Positions 52,193-61,424 of a DNA stretch of 64,000 nucleotides are shown here, one piece after another (position 1 is the stretch's first letter; the number at the start of each line of letters is the position of its first letter). This DNA comes from Sphingobium sp. (GTDB lineage: Bacteria > Pseudomonadota > Alphaproteobacteria > Sphingomonadales > Sphingomonadaceae), in contig JAGIAA010000003.1 in NCBI GenBank assembly GCA_017745115.1, forward strand, positions 62,001 through 126,000. The letters run 5' to 3'. Under the pieces are notes generated by a model. The model saw nothing but the letters and a program-made list of their open reading frames with translations. It was not told the DNA's origin and ran no database searches. Position numbers and translations under genes: made by a program.

Positions 52193-53841
52193 GCTGCACG
52201 CGCTTCCGCATCGGTTGCCAGCGCGCGGCCCAGGATGAGGTCAGCGGCTTTTTCGCCGATCATGATGGCCGGCGCGTTGGTGTTGCCGCCGACGATGGTC
52301 GGCATGATCGAGCAGTCCGCCACGCGCAGGCCTTCCACGCCGTGCACGCGCAGTTCGGCATCGACCACGGCTTCGGCCCCCGTGCCCATTGCGCAGGTGC
52401 CGACCGGGTGCATCGCGGTGCCGATCGTGCGGCGGACGTAGGCGTCGATCTCCGCATCGGTCTGGACCGACGCATCGGGCGCGACGGCGGCCTTGATTAG
52501 CCCGCGCGCCGGTTCGCTGGCCAGCAGTTCACGGGTGAAGCGGAGAAAACGCCGGAACGTTGCCCGGTCGCCTTCCGTCGCCAGGAGGTTGAGCAGGATT
52601 GCGGGCTTTTCGTGCGGATCGGCGGATTTGAGCGTGACCGTGCCCCGGCTTTCGGGGTGGAGCATGACATTGGAAACGGTAAGGTAATCGCCGCGCCGCC
52701 TGCGCCAGCCGGGAAACCACACGCGTGCATCCATCGCCACGGGGCTGACCAGGATCTGGAGGTCTGGCCGGTCGATCCCCTCGCGCGTGCGGATGAAGCC
52801 TTGCGCTCCGACCGGCAGGCCTGCGAGCGGCCCCTGTCCGAACAGTTGCCAGCGCAGCAAGGAGAGCGCGAAACGGTCCGCGCGCAACTCGCGATCGAAG
52901 GTGAACGGCCCAGACGCTTCGAACAGCATGCCGACCGACGCATGATCCTGCAGGTTGCGGCCCACGCCCGGCAGGTCCGCAATGGGGGCGATGCCGTGCT
53001 CGCGCAGGTGATCGGCAGGGCCGATGCCCGAGAGCATGAGGAGATGCGGCGCGTTGAAGGTGCCTGCCGAGACGATCACCTCGCGCTCCGCGGCAAAGCG
53101 CCGGGTCTGCCCTTGATGGATCACGTCGATCCCGTGGGCGCGGCCATTCTCGATCACGACGCGCGCCGTGAGGGCACCCGAAAGCACCGTGAGATTGCGG
53201 CGCGCCATGGCGGGGCGCAGCATGCGGGCAGCGGGGCTGGCGCGGCGGCCGCGATGGACCGAAAAGTCCGGCGCGCTCCAGCCTTCATTCTCTGCGCCGT
53301 GGAAGTCGTCGATATGCGCGAAACCGAGGCCTTCGGCGGCGGCGACCATCGCGGGATAGACCACTTTGTCGGTCTTGTGACGTGAGACGGTGATCGGCCC
53401 GCTATCGCCGTGGAAGCGGGAGGCCCCGCGCCAGTTGCTTTCGGACTTGCGGAAATAGGGCAGGACATCGTCGAAGCCCCAGCCGCGTGCGCCGGCCTGC
53501 GCCCACTGGTCGTAGTCCTTGGGGTGACCGCGCGAATACATCATGCCGTTGATCGACGAGCAGCCGCCGATCAACTTGCCGCGCGGGGCAGGGATGCGAC
53601 GGCCGTCCGCATGCGGTTCGGGCTCGGTCATGTAGCCCCAACCAATCTCCCTGGTCTTCATCGCCTCGAACCAGGCAGCGGGCATGTCCACCACCGGGCG
53701 TTTTTCCGAACCGCCCGCCTCGACCAGCAACACGCGCAGATCGGGGTTCTCGGACAGCCGGGTTGCCAGCACGCAGCCGGTCGATCCAGCGCCCACTACA
53801 ATATAATCGTAAGTTGCTTCAGGCTTGAGCGCTTGGGCCAT
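52189..53841 (-). CDS. GMC family oxidoreductase (alcohol/choline dehydrogenase type) 2
   Basis: 550 residues with the same layout: YDYIVVGAGSTGCVLATRLS, GKLIGGCSSINGMMYSRG, GTFNAPHLLMLSGIGP and the catalytic TAMHPVGTCAMG. First gene of the operon that continues with GMC 1 and aldehyde dehydrogenase. It is divergent from the MarR gene at 54016, its probable regulator. Confidence 0.95.
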   Translation of the reverse strand: MAQALKPEATYDYIVVGAGSTGCVLATRLSENPDLRVLLVEAGGSEKRPVVDMPAAWFEAMKTREIGWGYMTEPEPHADGRRIPAPRGKLIGGCSSINGMMYSRGHPKDYDQWAQAGARGWGFDDVLPYFRKSESNWRGASRFHGDSGPITVSRHKTDKVVYPAMVAAAEGLGFAHIDDFHGAENEGWSAPDFSVHRGRRASPAARMLRPAMARRNLTVLSGALTARVVIENGRAHGIDVIHQGQTRRFAAEREVIVSAGTFNAPHLLMLSGIGPADHLREHGIAPIADLPGVGRNLQDHASVGMLFEASGPFTFDRELRADRFALSLLRWQLFGQGPLAGLPVGAQGFIRTREGIDRPDLQILVSPVAMDARVWFPGWRRRRGDYLTVSNVMLHPESRGTVTLKSADPHEKPAILLNLLATEGDRATFRRFLRFTRELLASEPARGLIKAAVAPDASVQTDAEIDAYVRRTIGTAMHPVGTCAMGTGAEAVVDAELRVHGVEGLRVADCSIMPTIVGGNTNAPAIMIGEKAADLILGRALATDAEARAA

Positions 53842-54015
53842 TGTTGGTCTCTGCGTCCTCTCGTTCTTATCGCCTTGCCGACCGCGGCGATACGGATGAA
53901 ACCAGCATCGACCTAGCCGCAGGTGATCTCATTGACAAATCATGGTTTGCCGCCGCACTTTGCCGGACGGAACACGGTCCGCTCGCGCCGGCGAGACCGG
54001 CCGCACGGAGGGAGC

Positions 54016-54525
54016 ATGGACACGGAAGCCGAAGGCACGGCGCAAGAGTTTGGCAAGGAAGTCGATCTTGCCGGATGGAAAATCGATCCGCTCGATTTTC
54101 CGACGTTCCGCATCGGCCTTCTCGCCAAGATCATGGATCGCGCGACGATCCGCTCGCTCTCTCAGCAGACCAACCTGTCCTATGCGCAGTGGCGCGTGCT
54201 GGCGCGGCTGGCGCTGATGGCGCAGGGCGGCACCGTGAGCGAAGTCGCCTCGCTTGCTTGGGTCGATCGCGCCGAGGTCAGCCGCGCGGTCAGTGCACTC
54301 GAGACGCTCGGGCTGGTTGGGCGCAGGGACAATCCGGCCGATCGGCGTGCATCGATCCTGTCGCTCACCGCCGCGGGCGAACGCGTCTATCGCGATGTGC
54401 TGCACAAGCGCAGGGCCTTCCACGAGCGGCTCTTGGCAGATCTTTCGGCAGAGGAACGAGGCACACTCGACAACTTGCTCGCCCGTATCGGCCAGCGGTT
54501 GCTCGGCGATTTCGGTGATGGCTGA
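54016..54525 (+). CDS. MarR family transcriptional regulator
   Basis: 169 residues. The start at 54016 follows a strong ggaggag. The HTH is LSYAQWRVLARLALMAQGGTVSEVASLAWVDRAEVSRAVSALETLGLVGRRDNPADRRASI with a standard DxRRAS wing. It is divergent from the GMC-GMC-ALDH operon across 174 bp and is its most likely repressor; a weak CAAA-N6-TTTG repeat lies near 53936-53949. It is convergent with the DUF3237 gene. Confidence 0.93.
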   Translation: MDTEAEGTAQEFGKEVDLAGWKIDPLDFPTFRIGLLAKIMDRATIRSLSQQTNLSYAQWRVLARLALMAQGGTVSEVASLAWVDRAEVSRAVSALETLGLVGRRDNPADRRASILSLTAAGERVYRDVLHKRRAFHERLLADLSAEERGTLDNLLARIGQRLLGDFGDG

Positions 54526-54544
54526 CTTCATCGGGCGCGGCCCT

Positions 54545-55036
54545 TCAGCGCACGGCATAGTAGCGGAACAGCGAATGGTCGGGTTCGTCCGTCTCGGTCA
54601 GTTTGGGACGGCGCTGGCCGATGCCGATGATCACCGTGCGGTTCAGCCATTCATGCCGCCCTTCCGGCGCGCGGAAATAGGGCGTGCAGCGGAAATAGGG
54701 AGGCAGGATGGTGCCGTCCGATCGTTCAAGCTTCCCATGCACATAGCCCAGATTGCGAATGTAGATTAGCGCGCCGTCGTCGGACTCGATCATGTAGTGC
54801 GCATTGAGCTCAACCACGCCATCGGTCCGGATCACCGGCCAGTCAGCGCCGCTATAATCGACCAGCTTGCCGCTCAGAAGCGGGCCGCTGACCGTGCAAC
54901 CGTCACCGATCGAGGTGTAGCCGTGGCTCGGTCCGCCGGAATGGATGGCGCCGGTTTGCCAGCGCCGGTCGAAGTTGATGCGGATGTCGAAGGCATGCTC
55001 GAAATTGAGGGCCAGCGTATCGTCGTTGCTCATCAT
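54545..55036 (-). CDS. DUF3237 family protein
   Basis: A 163-residue protein. The DUF3237 pattern is visible: TGAIHSGGPSHGYTSIGDGCTVSGPLLSGKLVDYSGADWPVIRTDGVVELNAHYMIESDDGALIYIRNLGY, and the later YFRCTPYFRAPEGRHEWLNRTVIIGIG. It forms a small beta-barrel of unknown biochemical role, often near aromatic or terpenoid catabolic genes. Two ATGs (55036, 55033) are possible starts after gggaagaggag. A MarR-type site lies about 110 bp upstream. Confidence 0.88.
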   Translation of the reverse strand: MMSNDDTLALNFEHAFDIRINFDRRWQTGAIHSGGPSHGYTSIGDGCTVSGPLLSGKLVDYSGADWPVIRTDGVVELNAHYMIESDDGALIYIRNLGYVHGKLERSDGTILPPYFRCTPYFRAPEGRHEWLNRTVIIGIGQRRPKLTETDEPDHSLFRYYAVR

Positions 55037-55138
55037 CTCCTCTTCCCGTCGCTATGGACATTTTTGTCGTCGACAACAGCTTGCCAGCCATCTTGCGCGG
55101 CCTTCACTGCTGTGAGCCGTGCGCTGAATCGCCTTTAC

Positions 55139-55160
55139 AATTTAGTAAGACGTATTACAA
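55139..55160. promoter_or_regulatory. MarR-type operator (copy B)
   Basis: AATTTAGTAAGACGTATTAC with a near-perfect inner dyad GTAAGACGTATTAC (55145-55158, one mismatch pair). It matches the dyad next to the MarR gene at 48377, including the AATTTA left flank and AA right flank. It lies in the promoter region of the DUF3237 gene. Confidence 0.6.
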
Positions 55161-55268
55161 TGATTAGTCAATCAATGGACTCCGGTCCTCGCACTCCACG
55201 GCAGACGTTCAGCAGATGAGTGAATGGCGCCGTTTGGAGACTCTGCAAGTCCTAAGCAGATGTCGCAA

Positions 55269-55411
55269 GAAACCGGTCTTCTATTCAGCCGCATCTGATC
55301 CGGACTAATCGATAAGGCGACGCCACCGCTTGGCAAATCGATCCATCCGTTGCAGACTTATGTCTAAATATAAAAGCGGGACTCACAGTCCCAACGGAGG
55401 GGATCAACGTC
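55269..55411 (+). repeat. Duplicated leader of G8-domain gene 1
   Basis: The leader shares gaaaccggtcttct, gcttggcaaatcg and cggaggggatcaa with the leader of the next G8 gene (58332-58477), in the same order. The duplication thus included the promoter and the Shine-Dalgarno. The rest of the 375-bp gap upstream (from 55037) holds the MarR-type site and no gene. Confidence 0.6.
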
Positions 55412-58096
55412 ATGCGCATGCGCTCGCGCCTGTTTCCATTGTCTTTGCTGCTTCCGGCGTCCTTGCTGCTTGGCGTATGTGCGCCGGCGAGCGCGCAGGA
55501 GGATCATTCCAGGATGAGCATGCCGGCCCAGGCACCGGCCGGGCCGATGAAGCAAGGGCGCTGGTCCGATCCCAAGTCCTGGCCCGATGGCAAGGTGCCG
55601 GGTGCGGGTGACGCCGTTACCATCGCGCGCGACCAGAGCGTCATCCTCGACGTCAGTCCGCCGGCGCTGCGCAGCCTCACCATCAACGGCAAGCTCAGCT
55701 TTGCGAACGATCGCGACATCAGCCTCACGACCGAGTGGATTTATGTCCCCGGCGGCGAGCTGGAGATCGGCAGCGAGGCCAAGCCCTATGCACGCAATGC
55801 CGTCATTACCCTGACCGACGCTGTCCCCAACGAAGACATCAACACCATGGGCGACCGTGGCATCATGATGTTGGGCGGCACGTTGAGCCTTCACGGCGAC
55901 CGCACCTCGAACACGTGGACCAAGCTTGCAAAGACGGCAAAGGCCGGCAGCGCCACGATCAACGTCCTGAATGCGGCCGGCTGGCGCAAGGGCGATGTCA
56001 TCGTCTTGGCCTCGACCGACTTCGATCCTCGTCAGGCCGAAGAGCGTACCGTCACCGCGGTCAGCGGCAACACGCTCACGCTCGACAAGCCTTTAGCCTA
56101 CATGCACTTCGGCGAGATCACTTTCGGCGTGGACGAGCGCGGCGAGGTCGCCATGCTCAGCCGCAACATCAAGATCCAGGCTTCGGAGGATGCGGCGAAG
56201 AGCTATTTCGGTGGCCATGTCATGGCGATGGCCGGCTCCAAAATGTATGTCGAGGGCGTCGAGCTCAACCGCATGGGCCAGAACATGCATCTCGCCCGCT
56301 ATCCGATCCATTGGCACGTGCTGGGCGAAGGCAAAGGACAGTATATCAAAAACGCCTCGATCCACGACACCTACAATCGCTGCGTGACGGTGCACGGCAC
56401 CAATGACCTGCGCATTGAGAACAATGTGACCTACAATATCGTCGGTCACTGCTTCTTCCTCGAAGATGGCATCGAGCACGGCAACCAGTTCGTGCACAAC
56501 CTGGCCATCCAGGTGAAATGCCACCCGACTAAGCCCTGCGCGCCGACCAATCTCGCCGCAAATGGAGAGAATAGTTACACGTACGAGCAGCGTATGACCT
56601 TCAGGCTGGCCAGCTTTTCCGGCAAGGACACCCTGCTGCCTTCGGACAACACCGTGGCGGCTTATTGGATCACCAATCCGGACAATGTCTTCATCGACAA
56701 CGTGGCAGCGGGTTCCGACGAGAATGGCTTCTGGTGGTCGCTGCCGGAACATCCGCAAGGCGCGTTCCTGGGCACGGACACAGCGAAGACCATCTGGCCG
56801 CGTCGCATGAAGCTCGCGGAATTCAGGGGTAACGTGGCCCACTCCAACTTCGACGGGTTCATGCTGGACCGGAACATCAATGCGGATAACACCTTCGGGT
56901 TGGCCGGCCCCTCGCACATGCCCAAGGAGAATCCGGCAGACAACAACAGCCCAAGCGTGGATTCGCTCCTTGAGGATCTCACCGCCTACAAGAACCGCAA
57001 TGGCGGCGTCTGGGGTCGCGGCGAGCGGCACATCTACAGGAATCTGAAGACGGCGGACAATGCCATTGGCTTCACGCATTCATCCGGCTCGTTCGGCGCC
57101 GATACATTCACGTCACTGGTGGTTGATTCGCTGTTCGTGGGCGAAACCAAGAACATCGGCAACCCCGTCACTCCGGAAGAAAAGGCTTACGGCCGCAGTC
57201 TGCCGAAACGCCTGATTCCCGATTTCCCGATCCGCGGCTATGAGTATTACGATTACCGTGTTGATGTGGCGAACACGACATTCCAGAATTTCCAGGACAA
57301 CAAACAGCGCGGATCAGGAGCGCTGTCTTGGCTGTTGTTCACGAGTTCCGGGGTGACGACCGAAAACACCATCAAGGGTGCGAAATACGTCAATGCCAAG
57401 CCCGTGTATTTCCCGAAGATCGAGCCCAGGTTCGACAATGACAACAGGGGTGGTTCGGCCTACCGAACCCTGGCGATCCACGACCTGGATGGCTCGACGA
57501 CCGGCATCCCCAATTCCTATGTCCTGCTCAACGATGGCGAAAACGACAGCGTCGCCACGGACAATAGCTGCAAGATCCAACCGACATGGAACGCCTCTGT
57601 GTGCACGGGTGATGTCGGGCGCCTGTATCTCCGCGGCGCTGCCCCTGCCGCGCCTCCCCGAGCCGGTGGTGCAGGCGCTGGTATAAACCCTGGCGCGGGT
57701 CCGGCGCAGCAGATTGCGGCTGCTGCTGCATCGCCTGCGAGAGGTCCCGCCGAGCAGCCCGTCACTCTGGCTCGCAATGGCAAGGATTTCAAAATCACGG
57801 GCAACCAGAGCACTGTGCGTGCCGGCACCGAGATTCAGGTGAAAACCGAAAGACGGGAAGTCTCCCTCAGCCTGAGTGAAATGAACAAAGACTCATGGGT
57901 ACTGTTTGAACTGCCGGGTTTCGCCAACGCAGCCTCCGGGGTGAAGCAAGATAGCATGGATGCCTTGCGCAAGGCGAGCCAGACCTCATATTTCAGGGAC
58001 AAGGACGCCCTCTGGGTCAAGCTGGTCGTCCCGCAGGATCCGGTCATGCCGATTCGTCCGACGGTTATGCAAGCCAGCATAAGTGTCAGCCGATAA
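55412..58096 (+). CDS. Exported G8-domain protein resembling CEMIP/TMEM2, copy 1
   Basis: 894 residues. The signal peptide is LFPLSLLLPASLLLGVCAPASAQ. A His/Met-rich tag (DHSRMSMPA) follows, then a G8 domain (RWSDPKSWPDGKVPGAGDAVTIARDQSVILD, to about 150). The parallel beta-helix region has ARYPIHWHVLGEGKGQYIKNASIHDTYNRCVTVHGTNDLRIENN and NPDNVFIDNVAAGSDENGFWW, which closely resemble animal CEMIP/TMEM2 sequences (YPIHFH, RCVTVHG, GHCFFxEDG, NNVAAGS). CEMIP-family proteins depolymerise hyaluronan; the bacterial role is not known. A Pro/Ala-rich linker (about 735-785) precedes a C-terminal domain. Probably extracytoplasmic and carbohydrate-directed. Confidence 0.9.
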   Translation: MRMRSRLFPLSLLLPASLLLGVCAPASAQEDHSRMSMPAQAPAGPMKQGRWSDPKSWPDGKVPGAGDAVTIARDQSVILDVSPPALRSLTINGKLSFANDRDISLTTEWIYVPGGELEIGSEAKPYARNAVITLTDAVPNEDINTMGDRGIMMLGGTLSLHGDRTSNTWTKLAKTAKAGSATINVLNAAGWRKGDVIVLASTDFDPRQAEERTVTAVSGNTLTLDKPLAYMHFGEITFGVDERGEVAMLSRNIKIQASEDAAKSYFGGHVMAMAGSKMYVEGVELNRMGQNMHLARYPIHWHVLGEGKGQYIKNASIHDTYNRCVTVHGTNDLRIENNVTYNIVGHCFFLEDGIEHGNQFVHNLAIQVKCHPTKPCAPTNLAANGENSYTYEQRMTFRLASFSGKDTLLPSDNTVAAYWITNPDNVFIDNVAAGSDENGFWWSLPEHPQGAFLGTDTAKTIWPRRMKLAEFRGNVAHSNFDGFMLDRNINADNTFGLAGPSHMPKENPADNNSPSVDSLLEDLTAYKNRNGGVWGRGERHIYRNLKTADNAIGFTHSSGSFGADTFTSLVVDSLFVGETKNIGNPVTPEEKAYGRSLPKRLIPDFPIRGYEYYDYRVDVANTTFQNFQDNKQRGSGALSWLLFTSSGVTTENTIKGAKYVNAKPVYFPKIEPRFDNDNRGGSAYRTLAIHDLDGSTTGIPNSYVLLNDGENDSVATDNSCKIQPTWNASVCTGDVGRLYLRGAAPAAPPRAGGAGAGINPGAGPAQQIAAAAASPARGPAEQPVTLARNGKDFKITGNQSTVRAGTEIQVKTERREVSLSLSEMNKDSWVLFELPGFANAASGVKQDSMDALRKASQTSYFRDKDALWVKLVVPQDPVMPIRPTVMQASISVSR

Positions 58097-58477
58097 GTAA
58101 CGAAGCCAACGCCCACGCCCGCAACGCGACGGCGACCACCGGAGCCGGTGCTGCGCGGGTGCGAGGAGCCGCTTCCCGGCAAGCTTCAGGCCATGAGCAA
58201 TTGCCATCTGGCCACCGGCTGACCGGCGGGCCTTGTAGATCGCTCTGTCAATAAGAGGGCGTGCGAGGTTGAAGTGATTGGGGACGTGAGCACCTTAAGA
58301 GCGGCCATTTCCATAATCTGAAGTGCTCGATGAAACCGGTCTTCTGTTCGGCCGCATGGGGACGACAACTTCTTTCGCCTTTTGCTGCCCGACCGCTTGG
58401 CAAATCGTCTCAGCCGTTGCAAAATCAATCGTCAGAAGATGCGGGACACAAAGTCTCGACGGAGGGGATCAAACGCC
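58097..58477 (+). repeat. 381-bp intergenic region with duplicated leader of G8 gene 2
   Basis: No gene is supported. The second half (58332-58477) repeats elements of the leader at 55269-55411: gaaaccggtcttct, gcttggcaaatcg, and gacggaggggatcaa immediately before ATGCGCATG. The first half shows no clear terminator. Confidence 0.6.
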
Positions 58478-61198
58478 ATGCGCATGCCGTCGCGCCGATT
58501 TCTTGTTTCGTTGCTGATTCCTGTGGGCGTCATGCTGGGCGTAGCAGCTCAGGCGAACGCCCAAGACTCGCACGACCATATGAACATGTCCGCACCGGCG
58601 CCGGCCGTGACGGTGAAGCAGACGCGTTGGTCCGATCCCGCTTCCTGGCCGGCCGGCAAACTACCTAAAGCTGGCGATGCGGTCACGATCGGCCGGGACA
58701 AGAACATCCTTCTCGATGTCGCGCCGCCCGCGCTGCGCAGCCTCACCATCAACGGCAAGCTCAGCTTCGCCGACGATCGTGACCTTAGTCTGACCACCGA
58801 GTGGATCTACCTCGCCGGGGGGGAACTCGACATCGGTAGCGAGGCCAAGCCTTACACGCGCAAGGCGACCATCACGCTCACCGACACTGTCCCCAATGAA
58901 GACATCAATACCATGGGCGACCGCGGCATCATGATGCTGGGCGGCACGTTGAGCCTTCACGGTGATCGCACTAACACCTGGACCAAGCTGGCGAAGACCG
59001 CCAAGGCGGGCAGCAGCACCATCGCTGTTCTCAATGCCGCGGGCTGGCGCAAGGGCGACGTGATCGTCCTGCCTTCGACCGACTTCAATCCCCGCCAGGC
59101 CGAAGAGCGTACCATATCCGCGATCAGCGGCAACACGCTCACGCTCGACAAGCCGCTGCGGTACATGCACTTCGGCGAGATCACCTTCGGGGTCGACGAG
59201 CGCGGCGAAGTCGGGCTGCTCAGCCGCAACATCAAGATCCAGGCGTCCGACGATGCCGCCAAAACCTATTTCGGCGGCCACGTCATGGCCATGGCCGGGT
59301 CCAGAATGTTCATCGACAGCGTTGAGCTGAATCGCATGGGCCAGCACATGCACCTGGCGCGCTATCCGATCCACTGGCACGTGCTGGGCGAGGGCAAAGG
59401 CCAATACATCAAGAATGCCTCGATCCACGACACGTACAACCGCTGCGTGACGGTGCACGGCACCAATGACCTGCGCATCGAGAACAACGTGACCTACAAC
59501 ACGGTCGGCCACTGCTTCTTCATGGAAGACGGCATCGAGCACGGCAACGCGTTCGTCAAAAACCTGGCCATCCAGACCAAATGTCATCCGACATTGGAAT
59601 GCGTGCCTACCAACCTCGCCGCCAACGGGGAGAAAGACCCCGAATATGCGGCCAAATATCCAGACCGTGCGGCCTTCACCAAAGCCAGCTTCCACAGCGG
59701 GAATACCCTGCTGCCTTCGGACAACACGGTGTCGTCCTTCTGGATCACCAACCCGGACAATAGCTACATAGACAATGTGGCGGCCGGTTCCGATGAGACC
59801 GGTTTCTGGCTGTCGCTACCGGAACACCCTCAAGGTGCGTTCAAGGATTCGGACGTCAGCAAGACCATCTGGCCGCGCCGTACGCCGCTGCGCGCATTCC
59901 GAGGCAATGTGGCCCATTCCAACTTCGACGGGTTCATGTTCGACCGGAACATCTACGAAGATAACACCTTCGGTCTGGCTACCATCCCCTTCCTCCCGTT
60001 GGCCAATCCTGCTGATCTCGATAGCCAAGTGGTCGAGACGCACTTCGAGAACCTGACCAGCTACAAGAACCGCAATGGCGGCCTCTGGAGCCGAGGCGAC
60101 CTCCTCATATTCAGCAACGCGAAATTCGCCGACAATGCCATTGGCATGACGTCGTCCGCCGGCGACATCGGCAGCGAACGGTTTAAAGCACGACTGGTCG
60201 ATGCGCTGATCGTGGGCGAAACCGCCAACACGGGCAATCCCACAACGCCGGAGGAAGTCGCATACGGCCGCAGCCTGCCCAAGACCCGTATCCCCGACTT
60301 CCCGATCCGCGGCTACGAATATTACGACTACCGCGATGACGTGGTGAACACGACATTCGTGAATTTCCAGGACAACGACCGGCGCAAGACGGGCGCGCTG
60401 TCCTTCCTGATGTTCACGAGCGCGGGCCTCAGTACCGGAAGCACCATCAGCGGCGCGAAATTCGTCAACGCCAAGCCGGTCTATTTCCCGAAGTACGATG
60501 CCCGGTTCGATAATGATAACCGCGGCGGCAACGCATATCGGACCCTATCGATCCATGACCTGGATGGTTCGGTGACCGGCATCCCCGATTCCCACATCAT
60601 GCTCAACGACGGCGAGAACGACAGCGTCGTCACCGACGCCAGCTGTGAAATCCATCCCACCTGGAACGCTTCTGTGTGCAGGGGTGATGTCGGACGCCTG
60701 AATCTCTCGGACGCTAGGGGAGAACTTCCCGCCACAGTCGATCTGGAATCCCGCACCGCCCGGTTCGCCTTGCTCTCCTCGCTCGGTCCAAACGCTCCGG
60801 ACACGCCGCTTGCCAAGGCCCAGCGTGCCGCCCTGTTCTCGCGCCGTCCTCCGCAGGCGCCCATCGCGCTCGTTCGCAATGGAAAGGAATTCAAGATCAG
60901 CGGCGACCAGAGCACCGTGCGTGCTGGCACCGAGATCAAGGTCAAAACCGAAAGACCGCAAGTCACTCTCAGCTTGGCCGAAATGGACAAGGGCTCATGG
61001 GTCATTTTCGAACTGCCGGGTTTCACCAAGGCGGCTTCCGGAACGGAACAGCGCAGCATGGACGCATTGCGCAAGGCGAGCGAGACTTCCTATTTCAGGG
61101 AAGGGGATGCCCTCTGGGTCAAACTGGTGGCCGCCGCTCCGGTCAGGCCGGTCATTCGTCCAACGGATCTGCAAGCCAGTATAGCGGTCAGCAGATAA
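58478..61198 (+). CDS. Exported G8-domain protein resembling CEMIP/TMEM2, copy 2
   Basis: 906 residues, highly similar to copy 1 along the whole length. The start at 58478 follows ggagggg and aligns with copy 1 (ATGCGCATG). The signal peptide is FLVSLLIPVGVMLGVAAQANAQ, then a HDHMNM tag. The G8 domain is RWSDPASWPAGKLPKAGDAVTIG, and the beta-helix core RYPIHWHVLGEGKGQYIKNA and NPDNSYIDNVAAGSDETGFW. The linker before the C-terminal domain differs from copy 1 (LESRTARFALLSSLGPNAPD instead of a Pro/Ala/Gly run), the clearest divergence. The conserved C-terminus (STVRAGTEIKVKTERPQVTLSLAEMDKGSWVIFELPGF) suggests a shared function. Function inferred as for copy 1. Confidence 0.9.
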   Translation: MRMPSRRFLVSLLIPVGVMLGVAAQANAQDSHDHMNMSAPAPAVTVKQTRWSDPASWPAGKLPKAGDAVTIGRDKNILLDVAPPALRSLTINGKLSFADDRDLSLTTEWIYLAGGELDIGSEAKPYTRKATITLTDTVPNEDINTMGDRGIMMLGGTLSLHGDRTNTWTKLAKTAKAGSSTIAVLNAAGWRKGDVIVLPSTDFNPRQAEERTISAISGNTLTLDKPLRYMHFGEITFGVDERGEVGLLSRNIKIQASDDAAKTYFGGHVMAMAGSRMFIDSVELNRMGQHMHLARYPIHWHVLGEGKGQYIKNASIHDTYNRCVTVHGTNDLRIENNVTYNTVGHCFFMEDGIEHGNAFVKNLAIQTKCHPTLECVPTNLAANGEKDPEYAAKYPDRAAFTKASFHSGNTLLPSDNTVSSFWITNPDNSYIDNVAAGSDETGFWLSLPEHPQGAFKDSDVSKTIWPRRTPLRAFRGNVAHSNFDGFMFDRNIYEDNTFGLATIPFLPLANPADLDSQVVETHFENLTSYKNRNGGLWSRGDLLIFSNAKFADNAIGMTSSAGDIGSERFKARLVDALIVGETANTGNPTTPEEVAYGRSLPKTRIPDFPIRGYEYYDYRDDVVNTTFVNFQDNDRRKTGALSFLMFTSAGLSTGSTISGAKFVNAKPVYFPKYDARFDNDNRGGNAYRTLSIHDLDGSVTGIPDSHIMLNDGENDSVVTDASCEIHPTWNASVCRGDVGRLNLSDARGELPATVDLESRTARFALLSSLGPNAPDTPLAKAQRAALFSRRPPQAPIALVRNGKEFKISGDQSTVRAGTEIKVKTERPQVTLSLAEMDKGSWVIFELPGFTKAASGTEQRSMDALRKASETSYFREGDALWVKLVAAAPVRPVIRPTDLQASIAVSR

Positions 61199-61281
61199 GG
61201 GCCGAAACCAACCGCCAATGCGGCGTTTTCAGGCATTTTTTCTGTGTGCGCTCATCGACTTTGTCGACAAGGTCAAAAGAC

Positions 61282-61357
<76 letters not shown>

Positions 61358-61387
61358 GCGCCAGCGGGGCCGCGTACGGCGTATGGC

Positions 61388-61417
61388 GCCATATCGGCGC
61401 TCGCCTCGGTGGGTCAA
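61388..61417 (-). promoter_or_regulatory. Promoter of tRNA-Val
   Basis: On the minus strand, TTGACC (61412-61417) and TATGGC (61388-61393) are 18 bp apart, about 30 bp upstream of the tRNA 5' end. This is a good sigma-70-type fit in the 67-bp gap to the next gene. Confidence 0.6.
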
Positions 61418-61424
61418 GCGCTGA

